64,000 bases of DNA. Origin: Sporosarcina sp. JAI121. Its GTDB lineage: Bacteria; Bacillota; Bacilli; Bacillales_A; Planococcaceae. This document shows, piece after piece, positions 49,768 through 58,747 of the stretch. Within the stretch, counting starts at the first letter, position 1. Every line of letters begins with the position of its first letter. Under the pieces are notes generated by a model, which ran no database searches, was not told the origin of the DNA, and saw only the letters and a list, made by a program, of their open reading frames with translations. The DNA is taken from assembly GCF_013408665.1 (NCBI RefSeq), contig NZ_JACCCL010000002.1, forward strand, positions 248,001 through 312,000, written 5' to 3'. The translations under genes were made by a program, and so were the position numbers.

Positions 49768-50222
49768 TCGCTTTTCCTCCTATTCATTTTCAAGGATTCT
49801 TTAATGGTATTGACGTATGTCCGGGAAACATATTCCTTTGCCCCCGACTTGAAATACACACATAATGTTCCGTTAAAGGAAGCTTCAAAACGGCTCAATT
49901 CATGGAGATTGGCAATGACCGATTTGGAGAGCCGTACGAATTTATTCGAAGGAAGAATTTCTTCAAGTTCATATAGCTTCTCTTTTAATTTAAATGAACC
50001 AGCTGTTGTCACGGCGACAACGCCGTCTTTTTCAGTATGAAAGTAATGGATATCACTCGGCTTCAGAATGTGCTGCATATCGCCATCTCTACCGACGAGG
50101 AATTCCGTATCCTGACCTTTGATAAAATCAAGAATTTCTTGTACGGAATCGTCCAATTCCGGGCATTCAATCGTCACTTTAGTTTCTACGTAATCACGAT
50201 CAATGTTCAATGATACTTTCAT
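49764..50222 (-). CDS. LytTR-domain transcription regulator
   Basis: 152-residue protein. The N-terminal ~45 residues are unassigned; the LytTR DNA-binding domain (~50-148) has DIHYFHTEKDGVVAVTTAG, KEKLYELEEILPSNKFVRLSKS and YVSRTYVNTIKESL. No receiver domain is present, so it is not a classical response regulator. It lies between an ABC transporter and DUF3021. Confidence 0.88.
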   Translation of the reverse strand: MKVSLNIDRDYVETKVTIECPELDDSVQEILDFIKGQDTEFLVGRDGDMQHILKPSDIHYFHTEKDGVVAVTTAGSFKLKEKLYELEEILPSNKFVRLSKSVIANLHELSRFEASFNGTLCVYFKSGAKEYVSRTYVNTIKESLKMNRRKSE

Positions 50223-50285
50223 TGCGAGACACCCCTCTCGACAATAGTTTATCTGTTTACTCTCCCATTGTCTGCAAGTAGTCTG

Positions 50286-51029
50286 TCAAATTTGTCTTTT
50301 ATTTGAAAAATGAAGAATGATTAAAGCGGCAATCACTAAACAAGAAATATAGCAGATGGAAATTAGCGCACCGCTGTCAACTATAAGCCGGTCATTCCAG
50401 ACGGCAATGAATAAATTATTCATATGATAGAGCGGATTGAAATCGGCGATGATTTGTATGAATTTCGGCATCATACTGATTGGAAACGCAAATCCTCCTG
50501 TGAAGATGACCACTTGGAAAATGACGATGGAGAACACCAAAGCACTTTTTACCTCGTTAAAAAAAGAGTAAATGACAGAAGCGATTACGAGCAGAACGGC
50601 ATTGAGTACGATGAAAAACCCGTAGGCCGTGATGAAATTCAATGCATGGAACTGTAAATCATACAAAAGCATGCCAATCGCATAAACAAACAGATATCCG
50701 AAACTTGTGATGATGACGGAGCGGATGATACTCGACAGTAAAAGCGTCGATTTAGAAACAGGTGAAAGCCTGATCCGCTTTTCGACACCCGTTGTCCGAT
50801 GCGTCACTTGATCAAACCCGAAAGCAAAAAATACGGTGGTGAATGTAATAAGTAAAATATACGACGGTGTATACGTTTGTGCATAACTCAAGTTACCTGC
50901 GTATGTCTGATCTCCAAACAATTGCCCCATGAAAATATACGTAACCGGCGGCACGACAATCGTGAAAACCAAGTAGAACAATTCCCTTGAAAACATGAGT
51001 AAGTCGTACTTTAACTGTGTCGCTAACAT
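50286..51029 (-). CDS. ABC-2 type transporter permease
   Basis: 247-residue permease with six transmembrane helices (YelD/NodJ-like ABC-2 family). The conserved loop GFAFPISMMPKFIQIIADFNPLYHM precedes the last helices. It starts 12 bp after the ATPase gene. Probably exports a drug, peptide or lipid. Confidence 0.87.
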   Translation of the reverse strand: MLATQLKYDLLMFSRELFYLVFTIVVPPVTYIFMGQLFGDQTYAGNLSYAQTYTPSYILLITFTTVFFAFGFDQVTHRTTGVEKRIRLSPVSKSTLLLSSIIRSVIITSFGYLFVYAIGMLLYDLQFHALNFITAYGFFIVLNAVLLVIASVIYSFFNEVKSALVFSIVIFQVVIFTGGFAFPISMMPKFIQIIADFNPLYHMNNLFIAVWNDRLIVDSGALISICYISCLVIAALIILHFSNKRQI

Positions 51030-51041
51030 ATTTTCTCCCCC

Positions 51042-51761
51042 TTATATGGATACTTTCTCAAGATAAAATGCATTGACGGATGTATAGCCTGATGCCAAAA
51101 TACCTTCCGTTGTATCAAATATTTCATTGAGGCCATTATCAATAAGCATCACTTTGTCGCAATACAATTCAATTTCATCCATATTATGTGTCGTTAAAAT
51201 GACCGTTCCGCCTGTGCGCTCGTTGTAATCGGTAATATACGTCCATAGAATGTTGCGCATATGTGGATCTAGTCCCGTCGTTGGTTCATCCAAAATCAGG
51301 AGCTTAGGTTGCGATAAAAAGGCGATGGCCAAACTCACGATTTGTTTCCAACCGCCTGAAAGCTTATCGAAGTGTTTTTTCCGATGCGGTTGTAGCTTGA
51401 AATCAGCAATGATTGTTTCGATGTCAATGGGCGATTTGTAATACGCTTTAAATAATCGCAGCAGCTCTTGCACCTTCAGTGTCTGATAGAACTGCGTCGG
51501 CTGCAGGACGACGGAAATTTGTTTTCGAACTTGTTCCAGCCGGTTAGTCGAGAGCGCCTTTATATCTTCATCGAAAACGAACACTGTTCCGGCGTCGTAT
51601 TGTTTAATTGTCATAAGAATTTCAAGAAACGTCGATTTACCTGCCCCGTTTTTTCCGATGACCCCGATTATTTCACCTTCTTGTGCTTGAAAATCCAATC
51701 CTTTTAAAACGACATTCGCTCCGTAAGCTTTTTTCAAATTGCTAACGTTGATGATAGTCAT
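51042..51761 (-). CDS. ABC transporter ATP-binding protein
   Basis: 239-residue ATPase. Walker A GKNGAGKST (~residues 36-44), Q-loop LQPTQFYQTL, signature LSGGWKQ (Trp in place of the usual Gln at the fourth position), Walker B LLILDEPTTGLDP, and TTHNMDE. First gene of a four-gene minus-strand operon (ATPase, permease, LytTR, DUF3021). Confidence 0.9.
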   Translation of the reverse strand: MTIINVSNLKKAYGANVVLKGLDFQAQEGEIIGVIGKNGAGKSTFLEILMTIKQYDAGTVFVFDEDIKALSTNRLEQVRKQISVVLQPTQFYQTLKVQELLRLFKAYYKSPIDIETIIADFKLQPHRKKHFDKLSGGWKQIVSLAIAFLSQPKLLILDEPTTGLDPHMRNILWTYITDYNERTGGTVILTTHNMDEIELYCDKVMLIDNGLNEIFDTTEGILASGYTSVNAFYLEKVSI

Positions 51762-51786
51762 TGTAATCCCTCCGTCTGAAATTTCT

Positions 51787-51811
51787 TTGTAACCAAAGTG
51801 TATGTTGTAAC
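51787..51811 (-). promoter_or_regulatory. Direct repeat upstream of the LytTR-ABC operon
   Basis: On the minus strand GTTACAA occurs twice, 18 bp apart (51811-51805 and 51793-51787), 26 bp before the ATPase start. LytTR operators are direct repeats, but the usual spacing is nearer 21 bp, so assignment is tentative. Confidence 0.3.
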
Positions 51812-52028
51812 GGCTCTGTTGTCTGCAGTATTCCGGTGACCGGCAACAATCTGAGGGTGACTTGCAGAAAAATACGGATGAGATGCATTCGTTTTTTCAA
51901 TAAATTCAAAGGACATAGCTATTAGAAAAGAGAATAAGTAGGAAAGGGTATGACACGGACGAAATCATTACAGAAAACCATGCGATCACAATATATGAAC
52001 CATTTTTGTCATATGAGGAGTGTTGAGT

Positions 52029-53111
52029 ATGTTAGGACTGAACAAAGGTGAAGTCAGGTTAGTACCGCATGCGACTGACTGGGAAGAAGATTTCATTATG
52101 GAAAAAGAATTATTGAGCGAGGCCATTGGAATGCAAGTGGTGGATATTGAACATATGGGAAGTACCTCCATCAAAGGAATTGCCGCGAAGCCGATACTGG
52201 ATATTCTTGTCGGCGTTCGATCGATGGATGATGTAGCGAAATTTGATAAAAAGAGATTGAAAGAAGCTGGTTATTACCATCTTGGCCGTGTGGAAATAGA
52301 AGGGAAGGTTGTCTTCGCCAAGTTTACAAACCTGGAGGAACTGACAAAAACGCATGTCCTTCATATTGTGGAATATGGCGGGGAATGGTGGCAAAAACAT
52401 ACGTTTTTCAGGGATTATTTGAATGAACATCCTGATGTAGCGAAACAATATGAAACGCTGAAGAAAGAGCTGGCGGTAACATATCCGGATAATGAGAGTT
52501 TATACGCCGAAGGGAAATTGAAGTTTGTCGATGAGGTGTTAAGTAGAAAAAAACCAAGGTCATTCATTATCAACGAAGGGGATTTGCAAGTCCGGGAATT
52601 GGAGAGAGTGGATAAGGTCCTTCTTTCGAAATGGCTTACTGACCCGGAAATCCTTTGGTATTACGAAGGGCGAGACAATCCGTTCAATATTGAGAAGGTG
52701 GAGCAGGAATTTTTTGACGACGAAGAAAATGTGGTGAGATGCCTGGTTGAGTTTAGCAAGATTCCAATCGGCTATGTCCAGTTTTACATAGTGGGGGAAG
52801 AGGAAAAACAAGTTTACGGTTATGACGATTCATCAGGGAACATTTATGGTATGGATCAGTTCATAGGTGAATCCGCTTATTGGGATATAGGCATCGGAAC
52901 GCAGCTTGTGCGTGCGATGGTGACGTATTTAACTGAAGAAAAAAGAGCGGATCGAATTGTGATGGACCCGCAAACGTGGAATGAACGTGCAATTCATTGT
53001 TATGAAAAATGTGGTTTTGAAAAGGTGAAATACCTTCCGGCAAATGAGCTGCATGAAGGAGAGTATCGGGATAGTTGGTTGGTGGAATATCACCATAAAG
53101 ACGAAGGGTGA
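52029..53111 (+). CDS. GrpB nucleotidyltransferase-like / AAC(6')-like acetyltransferase fusion
   Basis: 360-residue two-domain protein. N-terminal GrpB/UPF0157 domain (~residues 1-170): EHMGSTSIKGIAAKPILDILVG and HVLHIVEYGGEWW. C-terminal GNAT domain (~180-360) strongly recalls aminoglycoside 6'-acetyltransferase Ie: LSKWLTDPEILWYYEGRD, YGMDQFIGES.YWDIGIGTQ, RAIHCYEKCGF, ELHEGEYRDSWLVEY. Start ATG 52029 behind GAGGAG; an in-frame TTG at 52020 overlaps it. Monocistronic. Whether it acetylates aminoglycosides is unknown; the fusion is unusual. Confidence 0.82.
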   Translation: MLGLNKGEVRLVPHATDWEEDFIMEKELLSEAIGMQVVDIEHMGSTSIKGIAAKPILDILVGVRSMDDVAKFDKKRLKEAGYYHLGRVEIEGKVVFAKFTNLEELTKTHVLHIVEYGGEWWQKHTFFRDYLNEHPDVAKQYETLKKELAVTYPDNESLYAEGKLKFVDEVLSRKKPRSFIINEGDLQVRELERVDKVLLSKWLTDPEILWYYEGRDNPFNIEKVEQEFFDDEENVVRCLVEFSKIPIGYVQFYIVGEEEKQVYGYDDSSGNIYGMDQFIGESAYWDIGIGTQLVRAMVTYLTEEKRADRIVMDPQTWNERAIHCYEKCGFEKVKYLPANELHEGEYRDSWLVEYHHKDEG

Positions 53112-53119
53112 GCACAACC

Positions 53120-53245
53120 ATGAGCATATGGAGAAAGGATGAAGATGACTTTTATAGGCTAGGTTCAATCGATGCAACAGGAATCGAGAAAGCTGAAAAG
53201 GAACTAGGGGTCATCTTGCCAACTTCGTATAAAAATTGGTGTTGA
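53120..53245 (+). pseudogene. SMI1/KNR4 (SUKH) family gene fragment
   Basis: A 41-codon frame MSIWRKDEDDFYRLG, then IEKAEKELGVILPTSYKNW and stop. The pattern aE.eLG..LP.sYk is the N-terminus of SUKH immunity/knr4 proteins (usually ~130-150 residues), which is cut off right after the signature. A possible 3' tail (TYFIDTGEIEKK) reads at 53419-53458 beyond the palindrome, suggesting insertion plus decay. Confidence 0.7.
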
Positions 53246-53311
53246 AGTAAAACAGGGCTCTATTATTTTGATTGAGTGGGTTGAAATAAAGAATTCCATT
53301 GAATCCGCATT

Positions 53312-53390
53312 GGCGCTTGGGGATGCCCCCGCCCTAAGCCAGACAACTTCGTCGTCAGTCTTATGGCTCCGGCTACCCCAGTAAGGCGCC
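53312..53390. repeat. GC-rich palindromic element inside the SUKH remnant
   Basis: The outer stem GGCGCTTGGGG pairs with CCCC-AGT-AAGGCGCC (two small bulges). Inner complementarity includes GCCAGAC/GTCTT-type pairs. The G+C is much higher than its surroundings. It appears inserted into decayed coding sequence; a dispersed non-autonomous element is likely (inference). Confidence 0.6.
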
Positions 53391-53467
53391 TTCGCTGACT
53401 TTTCTTGATACATTGAAGGTACCTATTTCATCGATACCGGGGAAATAGAGAAAAAGTAGTAACAAGG

Positions 53468-53562
53468 AAAGGCGACATTTCGTTCAGATTCAAAAGAATT
53501 GTCGCCTTTTTAAATCCAGATTTACGTACACGGTTTAAAGACGTAAGTTTTCCAGCGGCCTC
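53468..53562 (-). repeat. Dispersed ~95-bp hairpin repeat, copy 2
   Basis: Reverse-complement relative of 28721-28814. The AAAGGCGACA.../...TGTCGCCTTT hairpin is perfect here, and compensatory changes occur relative to copy 1 (GRC vs GYC). The shared tail includes GTAAATCTGGATTTAAAAAGG on the minus strand. No gene follows until 53659. Confidence 0.8.
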
Positions 53563-53658
53563 TCCTAAGCTTGCCTAGCTGCTGCGCTTATTTTATATAG
53601 ATATTCACAGCTTGAAATTAATTCCATTTGGAAATCCGTGTCATAGGGAGTTGTAGCA

Positions 53659-54033
53659 TTGAAGGAAAAGGAATATAAAATCATTATAGTAATTCTACTG
53701 GCCATAATTATGCTAGTACCGGTTTACTTTCAAATAGCATATAAACCAAGAAATTCGATTGAACTTTACCGAGCCATTCAGTTTTCGGAAGATTATAGAG
53801 AGGCACAAAAATTGAGTTTAAAAGGTTATGAGAAGGACTTTTCCAAAGAGATATATGAGAAGATTGTCAATTCAAGCACAAGCCCCAATAGTGTTAACCA
53901 ATTTACTGTGCTTCGGTATGACGGTGAGTCCTACATAATCGAAACAACCCCTGGTAGAACAAAACTTGAAATTTTGAGAGTTGTTAAATTGCCGGAGGAA
54001 TTGAAAGACTATCTATCCGAACTGACTAGGTAA
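53659..54033 (+). CDS. Small membrane-anchored hypothetical protein
   Basis: 124 residues: one N-terminal helix (~residues 7-25, IIIVILLAIIMLVPVYFQ), then a soluble domain with charged helices and a short beta segment (VLRYDGESYIIETTPG). I do not recognise the family. TTG start at 53659 behind AGGGAG. It is probably extracytoplasmic. Confidence 0.6.
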   Translation: MKEKEYKIIIVILLAIIMLVPVYFQIAYKPRNSIELYRAIQFSEDYREAQKLSLKGYEKDFSKEIYEKIVNSSTSPNSVNQFTVLRYDGESYIIETTPGRTKLEILRVVKLPEELKDYLSELTR

Positions 54034-54129
54034 TGATTGGCTAGATAAGTAAGTATTTGAAGAGGACGAATTGAAACTGGATTGCTGCGGGCTAGTTGAA
54101 GGGTATTCATTGGGGAAAGGAGACCGTAT

Positions 54130-54648
54130 ATGACCAGTACATACGTAGATTGGGGAGGTCATGAGCTTAAGCTGACGTGGGAAAGCGGTCTGATGCCAGA
54201 AAGGGATTTGATTACGAGTGTCCACGGTTTTTGTTTTAATGACGGAAAACTGTTGATGGTCGATTTGAATGACCGAGGCTGGGATTTTCCGGGAGGGCAT
54301 ATTGAAAATGGGGAAACTGCGGAAGTTTGCTTCAAGCGCGAGGCTATGGAAGAAGGGTATGTAACGGGAGATTGCGTGCCGCTCGGTTCAATTGAAATTA
54401 ATCATCATAAGAATCCGTTATGGAATGAAGAGAGCATTTATCCCAAAATAGGCTATCAAGTTTTTTATAAAATGGACATAACGGAATTGCATCCTTTTGA
54501 AGCACATTTTGAATCGAATAGGCGCATCCTTATTCCATCCGAAGACGTCTCAAAATATTATAAAGGTTGGCATGAAATATACGAGGAGATACTTAATGAA
54601 GCCCGAAGAAGGTGTTTGGATGAAAATCAGGAAATTGCTACATTATGA
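54130..54648 (+). CDS. Nudix hydrolase
   Basis: 172-residue cytosolic hydrolase. The Nudix box reads GGHIENGETAEVCFKREAMEEG (residues ~55-76; G-x5-E-x7-RE-x2-EE-x-G), complete. Substrate unknown (nucleotide derivatives in the family). Shine-Dalgarno AAAGGAGA. It overlaps the following GNAT gene by 53 nt, so they are cotranscribed. Confidence 0.88.
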   Translation: MTSTYVDWGGHELKLTWESGLMPERDLITSVHGFCFNDGKLLMVDLNDRGWDFPGGHIENGETAEVCFKREAMEEGYVTGDCVPLGSIEINHHKNPLWNEESIYPKIGYQVFYKMDITELHPFEAHFESNRRILIPSEDVSKYYKGWHEIYEEILNEARRRCLDENQEIATL

Positions 54649-55075
54649 AGCACCACCCTTAAACCTCCTGCTACTTGCTGATCCGTCGCAGGAACAAGTC
54701 GAGAAGTATATCGCCAATGGAGAATGCCGTGTTGCTGAAGTGGAAGGTGAAATTGTCGGCACCTATGTGCTCATTAGATTGAATGATAAAACGATGGAGA
54801 TAATAAATGTTGCTGTAGATGTACGGATGCATGGTTGCGGGATTGGGAAGAAGCTAATTAGTCATGCAATCCAGACTGCAAAGGCGTTGGGCTGCAAGTC
54901 CCTTGAAGTTGGAACGGGAAATTCCAGCATTGATCAACTGGCGTTTTATCAAAAATGCGGGTTCCGTATGGATGGTATAATAAAAGACTTTTTCATCGAC
55001 CACTACGGAGAAGATATTTTTGAAAATGACATTCAGTGCAGGGATATGGTTCGGTTTTCGATGGATATATCATGA
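54596..55075 (+). CDS. GNAT acetyltransferase (YvbK-like)
   Basis: 159-residue acetyltransferase. Acetyl-CoA motif VRMHGCGIGKKLI (~residues 92-104), then SLEVGTGNSSIDQLAFYQKCGF and a C-terminal NDIQCRDMVRF, as in B. subtilis YvbK. Start ATG 54596 behind CGAGGAG, inside the Nudix gene; ATG 54620 is an alternative. Substrate unknown. Confidence 0.85.
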   Translation: MKPEEGVWMKIRKLLHYEAPPLNLLLLADPSQEQVEKYIANGECRVAEVEGEIVGTYVLIRLNDKTMEIINVAVDVRMHGCGIGKKLISHAIQTAKALGCKSLEVGTGNSSIDQLAFYQKCGFRMDGIIKDFFIDHYGEDIFENDIQCRDMVRFSMDIS

Positions 55076-55216
55076 TCAATTAAAGTGGTGGAAGATTTAT
55101 CACCGCTATGAACCACCCCGCCTACTTTGTCACAAATACGCCCCGTGACAAGGTACTACATTGCTAGTAATCTGAAAGAAACGGATTGTGGATTTTCTGC
55201 GAGGAGAGATGATGCT

Positions 55217-55597
55217 GTGAAACGGATACCCATACTTCTTTTCGTCGTTGGCATGATGGTCGGCTGTTCGAATGTGTATAGCGTGGAAGAAGGCTATCGA
55301 ATGGCAGTCATTAATCCCGGTTTTCCGATTCCGGAAAATGCGAGCGAGATGAAACCGGAAGCGTGTACGACGGAAATCGCAAAATCGGCAAAATACAAGC
55401 TGAATGCTATTGGCGGAGAGCAGGGGGAACCCCCGGAGCATTATTTAGAGGAAATAAAAAAGTGGGGCTGGACAGAGCTTGAAGATGAGCAAAGAGGGAA
55501 TATCCACTTCTATGAAAAAGAGGGCAAAGTCATGTCGCTCGTCTTTAAGAATAATATCTTCGACGTGTTTGAAATGAGCAACGAAGTGAAAATGTAA
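55217..55597 (+). CDS. Small lipoprotein of unknown function
   Basis: 126 residues. Signal peptide KRIPILLFVVGMMVGC with the lipobox Cys at ~17; the mature part is charged, without a recognised domain. GTG start at 55217 behind GAGGAGA; the frame opens earlier (55127) but without a ribosome-binding site. Confidence 0.65.
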   Translation: MKRIPILLFVVGMMVGCSNVYSVEEGYRMAVINPGFPIPENASEMKPEACTTEIAKSAKYKLNAIGGEQGEPPEHYLEEIKKWGWTELEDEQRGNIHFYEKEGKVMSLVFKNNIFDVFEMSNEVKM

Positions 55598-55655
55598 TAG
55601 AATCAATGCGTTCACTGGTCACGGCTATAAGTCCTGCTACTATTCAATGGAAAAC

Positions 55656-55686
55656 GAAAAAGCACCGCTAAGTACGATGCTTTTCA
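55656..55686. terminator. Terminator between the lipoprotein gene and thiF
   Basis: AAAAAGCA/TGCTTTT stem around CCGCTAAGTACGA; may serve both converging genes. Confidence 0.65.
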
Positions 55687-55694
55687 TTTTACAA

Positions 55695-56711
55695 TCAACC
55701 GAGCAAACCTGCAGCTATTTTCTTCGCAGTCACAATATCTTTCGTTCCGTGGACCAGCATGCGACCATCGCGGAACAGGACGATGCGATGTCCGTTGTAT
55801 TCGCAGGCAACGAGATGCGGATTGTGAATTAATTTCGAGACGGTCCCTTGGATTGAGTCTGCAAAAGGTATAAGTTCAAACTTTCTGCTCCCTGGCCACG
55901 ATAGCTGGACAGTATCGCGTCCACATAGCACTGCGGTTTTCATTGATTCACGGGCAGAAAGGAAGGGGTACACGGCATTCTCTGAGCAACTCGGACAGCC
56001 TGATTTTTTCATGCTCGCAACTCCTATTGAAGCGCGATCGCCGGTCCATAAGTCAGCAGATTCGAGCTTCGGTTCGAACGGTGTTCCCGTTACATACTTC
56101 AACATGTCTGCAACTTGTCGGGCGGCGGTTGTAACGACAATCGGGCTGATAACGCCGACCGTATCACACGTCAATGTCTGCGAAGGCAATGTTTCAAGCA
56201 AACAATGCAGACAAGGCTGATCTTCTTTTATCCCAATCGGGAACGTCAGTCCATAGCTGCCGACACAGGCGCCCATGAAAAAGGGGATTCCGAGTTTCAA
56301 CGCTGCATCGTTTGCAAGCAGACGCGTTTCAATATTGTCCGTCGCATCCAAAACAACATCATGACCGTCCATCAAATCTAGGACGTTTTGGGTGGTGACA
56401 TCAATGACAATTCCCGTTACGTTCACATCGCCATTAATCGCGGTCAAACGCTTCTCTGCGGCAACCGCTTTCGGCAATTGTTCAACGACATCCTGCTCGG
56501 TATACAGTTGTTGACGATGAAGATTCGTCCATTCGATGATGTCCCGGTCGACAATCGACAATCGCCCGACGCCTGCACGGACGAGCATCTCAGCCCCGGA
56601 TGAGCCAAGTGCGCCCGCCCCTAAAACGAAGACACTTGTCGCGCGAATCCGTCTCTGCCCCTCTTCGCCAATCGGAGCGAACAACTCCTGGCGGGAATAT
56701 CTTTCACTCAA
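55695..56711 (-). CDS. thiF: ThiF/MoeB-family adenylyltransferase
   Basis: 338-residue E1-like enzyme that adenylates the ThiS C-terminus for sulfur transfer in thiazole synthesis. Nucleotide motif [21 protein letters not shown] (~30-50), [22 protein letters not shown], and two zinc CxxC pairs (CLHC, CPSC). The C-terminal ~80 residues exceed the core fold. Its start overlaps thiG by 4 nt. Last gene of the thiazole operon. Confidence 0.92.
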   Translation of the reverse strand: MSERYSRQELFAPIGEEGQRRIRATSVFVLGAGALGSSGAEMLVRAGVGRLSIVDRDIIEWTNLHRQQLYTEQDVVEQLPKAVAAEKRLTAINGDVNVTGIVIDVTTQNVLDLMDGHDVVLDATDNIETRLLANDAALKLGIPFFMGACVGSYGLTFPIGIKEDQPCLHCLLETLPSQTLTCDTVGVISPIVVTTAARQVADMLKYVTGTPFEPKLESADLWTGDRASIGVASMKKSGCPSCSENAVYPFLSARESMKTAVLCGRDTVQLSWPGSRKFELIPFADSIQGTVSKLIHNPHLVACEYNGHRIVLFRDGRMLVHGTKDIVTAKKIAAGLLG

Positions 56712-57475
56712 TTTGTTACAAGCCCTTCCATAGGACTGCTTGCAACTGCGTAATCACGCTCTGGCATACGCCCGGCTTCATAGCCAAGCCGGCCCGCTTC
56801 AATCGCCAGTTTCATTGCACATGCCATTTTGACAGGATCCCCAGCTTCCGAAACCGCCGTGTTCAATAAAACCCCATCCGCGCCAAGCTCCATAGCATAC
56901 GCCGCATCTTTCGGCGAACCGATCCCTGCATCGATAATAACCGGTACATTGGATTGTTCAATGATGAATGATAAGTTGAGCGGGTTCAAAATCCCGCGAC
57001 CCGAGCCAATCGGTGAAGCACCTGGCATAATTGCATGGACGCCCATTTCGCACAATCTACGGGCCAACACAACATCATCAGACGTGTACGGCAGGACGAT
57101 GAAACCTTCATCTAACAGCATTTCAGTTGCGCGCAGCGTTTCAATAGGATCAGGTAGCAAAGACCGATCACAGCCGATAATTTCAACTTTTACCATGTCG
57201 CAAAGTCCTGACGCTTTCGCCAATTTCGCGATGCGCACGGCTTCTTCCGCTGTTTTTGCCCCCGCTGTATTTGGCAGCAATGTATAGTTCGATAGGTCGA
57301 GCTGCTCCAGGAAATTCGGTTGTGACGGTTCAAATATATTCATGCGCCTCACTGCGAACGTCAGAATTTCAGATTCTGACACACGCACCGTCTCTTTTTG
57401 TACATCAAATGACGGATACTTTCCTGTTCCCAAAAGCAGTCTGGAATTGAAGGTTTTATTTCCGATTGTCAGCAT
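56708..57475 (-). CDS. thiG: Thiazole synthase
   Basis: 255-residue TIM-barrel enzyme combining dehydroglycine, 1-deoxyxylulose-5-P and ThiS-thiocarboxylate. The Schiff-base lysine lies in [15 protein letters not shown] (~residues 97-100). [12 protein letters not shown] and [26 protein letters not shown] are signatures. Two bases after thiS. Confidence 0.95.
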   Translation of the reverse strand: MLTIGNKTFNSRLLLGTGKYPSFDVQKETVRVSESEILTFAVRRMNIFEPSQPNFLEQLDLSNYTLLPNTAGAKTAEEAVRIAKLAKASGLCDMVKVEIIGCDRSLLPDPIETLRATEMLLDEGFIVLPYTSDDVVLARRLCEMGVHAIMPGASPIGSGRGILNPLNLSFIIEQSNVPVIIDAGIGSPKDAAYAMELGADGVLLNTAVSEAGDPVKMACAMKLAIEAGRLGYEAGRMPERDYAVASSPMEGLVTN

Positions 57476-57477
57476 GA

Positions 57478-57684
57478 TTATCCTCCTCCTACAAAGTGAA
57501 TGATTTCGATTTGATCCCGGTCGTTGATAGGTTTGTCGTAGGCATCTTTCGCAAGAATATCCCTGTTCAGCTCCACGATGACGATGCGCTCCGCAAGTTC
57601 TAAATGACTCAGCAGTTCTTCTACATTTCCGACCTCCGCGGGCATCTCATACCGGTTGCCGTTTAGTTCGATTGTTCGCTTCAT
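57478..57684 (-). CDS. thiS: Thiamine sulfur-carrier protein ThiS
   Basis: 68-residue ubiquitin-fold carrier ending in VGGG; the C-terminal Gly-Gly is thiocarboxylated. Start at 57684 (MKRTIELNG). It overlaps the thiO 3' end by 38 nt. Confidence 0.93.
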   Translation of the reverse strand: MKRTIELNGNRYEMPAEVGNVEELLSHLELAERIVIVELNRDILAKDAYDKPINDRDQIEIIHFVGGG

Positions 57685-58747
57685 GAAAAATCCCCCTTTT
57701 CGGATTAAATGCATCAATCCGCAATGTGTTTATTTCATTTCCGATAATCAAATCACGAATCATGCAGGCAGTTGCAGGTGCCAATAAAATACCGTTCCTG
57801 AAATGACCTGCCGCAATATATATATTTTCCTTCCCAGGCACCCGTCCGATATATGGAAAATCATCAACTGTTTTCGGACGCAGGCCTGCCCATCTAGCTA
57901 TAACAGGAAGCCGGGAAAGGCCGGGAATAAACCGTTCCGCAATGTCTTTCAATGCCAGATTCCCAGCATATGTCGTTTGCAAATCTGTAACGTCTTGTTC
58001 CATCGTCGCCCCGACGACGAGTGTTCCGTCAGGGCGCGCTATAATGTAACAGCCATTATGAAAAAGTGTATAAGGCAATTGCATGCCCATCGAAGCGAGC
58101 TGCATGCATTGTCCTTTCACTGCCGTCATTTGAAGTCCGGGGATGAGCTCTGCACTCGCTGCTCCGCCAGCAATGACAACATGTTTTGCCGTAATCACGG
58201 ATGAACTATTGCGTATCCGATAGCCGTCATACAATTCTTCGATGTTACCTACTTCGAAATGTTCTGATATAGTCGCGCCCAACTTTTTAGCTGCATCACA
58301 AAATGCGAGACAGGTTTTTTCTGGATGAACATGTACATCATCTTCAAATAGATAAGCGCCGAAAGCGGGAGGTGCGATATGCGGAATCCGCTCACGTACT
58401 TGTCTGGCTGACAGATAGGCGGCATCATTCCAGCGGGAAAGGGAAATCCGATCCTCATCCGAATGGGCAAGTTGGATGATACCGCTTGTCGTATATCCGA
58501 AGTCGCCATTAAAGGTAGAGTGGAATTTCTTATACAGTGCTTGGCTATCACGCGCGAACGAATAAAACATATCATTCAAGTATTCAGAGTGCGCACCGAG
58601 CATGCCACCTGCAGCTTGAGTGGTGCCTTGCGCGATTTCATTCTGTTCAAGAAGCTGGACGGACAAGCCTTCTTTCGATAAATAATAAGCGATACTACAA
58701 CCGATAATACCGCCGCCAATGATTGCTACATCAACGTTTTGTGACAT
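57647..58747 (-). CDS. thiO: Glycine oxidase ThiO
   Basis: 366-residue FAD enzyme oxidising glycine to dehydroglycine for thiazole synthesis. Rossmann motif VAIIGGGIIGCSIAYYLSKEG at the N-terminus; C-terminal RWAGLRPKTVDDFPYIG and AAGHFRNGILLAP are typical. Start at 58747 (MSQNVDV); the longer frame is within tenI. 17-nt overlap with tenI. Confidence 0.93.
   Translation of the reverse strand: MSQNVDVAIIGGGIIGCSIAYYLSKEGLSVQLLEQNEIAQGTTQAAGGMLGAHSEYLNDMFYSFARDSQALYKKFHSTFNGDFGYTTSGIIQLAHSDEDRISLSRWNDAAYLSARQVRERIPHIAPPAFGAYLFEDDVHVHPEKTCLAFCDAAKKLGATISEHFEVGNIEELYDGYRIRNSSSVITAKHVVIAGGAASAELIPGLQMTAVKGQCMQLASMGMQLPYTLFHNGCYIIARPDGTLVVGATMEQDVTDLQTTYAGNLALKDIAERFIPGLSRLPVIARWAGLRPKTVDDFPYIGRVPGKENIYIAAGHFRNGILLAPATACMIRDLIIGNEINTLRIDAFNPKRGIFHEANNRTKRQPV

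Noticed and set aside
53204-53413. 69-codon minus-strand frame over the GC-rich palindrome (AKAPYWGSRSHKTDDEV...)
   Set aside because: It is the translation of the palindromic repeat and the SUKH remnant; no ribosome-binding site. Treated as repeat sequence.
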